Shown here piece after piece: positions 63,361 through 64,000 of a stretch of 64,000 nucleotides of DNA. The stretch is from the NCBI RefSeq assembly GCF_000332495.1, contig NZ_AOGW02000006.1, positions 663,617 through 727,616 on the forward strand, given 5' to 3'. The notes below the pieces were generated by a model. It saw nothing but the letters and a program-made list of their open reading frames with translations, searched no databases and was not told where the DNA came from. The position numbers and the translations under genes were made by a program. Origin of the DNA: Leptospira terpstrae serovar Hualin str. LT 11-33 = ATCC 700639 (GTDB lineage: Bacteria; Spirochaetota; Leptospiria; Leptospirales; Leptospiraceae). The stretch's first letter is position 1, and every line of letters begins with the position of its first letter.

Positions 63361-64000
63361 TGTACTCGTACATCCTTTACAGTTTTGTCTCAATACATAC
63401 TTTACATAAAGATGCATTAAAATCCTGATTCAGACGGTAATGAGGATTGCATTGGATTTTTAAAATGCAACAACTTTCCCGTATACAAATCGATCACACC
63501 AAGGCTAACTCCATAAAAATGAATCTTTACATGCCTGTCCGAGATTTCCTCTAAACCAACTTCTTCATCTGCTAACGCGGAAGATAGAAAGATCCGATGG
63601 CCTTCAATATGAAGATTCCCTATGTCATTGATTTCTCCAATCATGATGTTTGTTGGATAAGAAGCTTTTACAATCCGTTTTGGGAATTTCCTTTTCGACT
63701 TTTGGTAATGGTTAGCAGGAAAAGAATTTTGAATTCCTTCATGTGGTCTTAGGTAATTGAATTCTTTCTGAAAATCTCGAAATGCTTTTTGTTGTGTCTC
63801 TAAGCTAGACCTTGGAGGCAAAGCCGTTTCTTCCTTTAAGGTTTTATGCATTCTTTCATGCCTACCATTTTGTTGTGGTTTGCCTGGTTCAATCCGCTCC
63901 AACTTGATTCCCAGTTTGATCCACCATACAGAAAGTTTACTAAGCCCTGCCAGCGCATTCGAGGCAAATGGTGGACCGTTGTCAGTTCGAGTGTGTGCGT
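63361..64000 (-). mobile_element. IS481-family insertion sequence, partial
   Basis: From 63361 (TGTACTCGTACATCC...) to the window edge the sequence is an insertion sequence whose transposase reads on the minus strand. The end starts with TGT, as expected for IS481-type termini, and lies directly at the point where the PfpI similarity stops. The other end and the target-site duplication are outside the window, so the exact boundary (63355-63361) is inferred. Confidence 0.75.
63417..64000 (-). CDS. IS481-family transposase, C-terminal part (runs off window)
   Basis: The minus frame is open from the window edge to the stop at 63417, giving 193 residues of a DDE transposase. It contains the second catalytic Asp in RTDNGPPFASNALAG and the catalytic Glu in KPQQNGRHERMHKTLKEE, then FQKEFNYLRPHEGIQNSFPA, all typical of IS481. 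The N-terminal part with the helix-turn-helix and the first Asp lies beyond 64000. No internal stop is seen in the visible part, so the copy could be active. Confidence 0.9.
   Translation of the reverse strand, partial: AHTRTDNGPPFASNALAGLSKLSVWWIKLGIKLERIEPGKPQQNGRHERMHKTLKEETALPPRSSLETQQKAFRDFQKEFNYLRPHEGIQNSFPANHYQKSKRKFPKRIVKASYPTNIMIGEINDIGNLHIEGHRIFLSSALADEEVGLEEISDRHVKIHFYGVSLGVIDLYTGKLLHFKNPMQSSLPSESGF

Noticed and set aside
1..64000. CRISPR array or known anti-phage system
   Set aside because: No regularly spaced short repeats with unique spacers were seen, and no Cas, restriction or other recognised defence proteins were found.

Overview
This window looks like a chromosome segment of a Leptospira-type spirochete. 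The DNA is AT-rich, roughly 38-40% GC by eye. The flagellar block runs flgN-flgK-flgL-fliW-csrA. Several products resemble small families that I know mainly from leptospires (a DUF1577-like protein, many lipoproteins with loose lipoboxes), and there is a large stock of membrane-bound signalling proteins. The species cannot be named from sequence alone. No rRNA, tRNA or CRISPR array was recognised.

Layout. 1-10068 is one long minus-strand run: an M50-like membrane peptidase (cut by the window edge), a SpoIIE/PP2C phosphatase with an apparently dead phosphatase partner, argJ, a PhoR/PhoB-like two-component pair, an ECF sigma factor followed by two small overlapping membrane genes, and a DUF1577/PilZ-like protein. 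10081-13064 holds aat, a lipoprotein, a DUF962/Mpo1-like protein, a small zinc-finger-like protein and a 58-residue DUF1289 gene. 13151-18753 is the flagellar hook-filament junction operon with fliW-csrA, then an acyltransferase and an OsmC protein. 18763-22750 (minus) carries a phosphoesterase, a GH31 glycosidase and a rhodanese without its catalytic Cys. 22923-27544 (plus) carries a secreted protein, a Deg9-like protease, a protease-dead relative and a response regulator-ATPase. 27547-37980 carries an outer-membrane barrel candidate, a flippase, PAP2 and PlsC-type lipid enzymes, fused isobutyryl-CoA mutase (IcmF) and a voltage-sensor-like membrane protein. 38076-41035 carries a secreted papain-like protease.

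41077-50267 (minus) is a more accessory-looking stretch: an AraC regulator, an M24 peptidase-like protein, two related SMP-30-type lipoproteins and a dihaem cytochrome c; then DUF1801, MATE, an ArsR-SRPBCC pair and a truncated PhnB/VOC gene. Two copies of a 50-bp repeat (47/50 identical) lie at 42031 and 50354. 50575-55413 is the glycine cleavage operon gcvT-gcvH-gcvP with a thioredoxin-like ferredoxin. 55461-62699 carries an MDR oxidoreductase, a tiny Lys/Ala-repeat peptide with a clear terminator, a SUFU-domain protein, an AlkB-like dioxygenase, a DUF4269 protein, an NAD-dependent reductase and an MBL-fold lipoprotein, with two GC-rich hairpin elements between them. The right edge is an IS481-family insertion that has truncated a DJ-1/PfpI gene.

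The most interesting features are the repeated pairings of an active enzyme with a catalytically dead neighbour (phosphatase/pseudophosphatase; protease/pseudoprotease), the uncharacterised AraC-M24-SMP30-SMP30-cytochrome cluster, and small genes that a length cut-off would miss. No CRISPR array, toxin-antitoxin pair or known anti-phage system was recognised.
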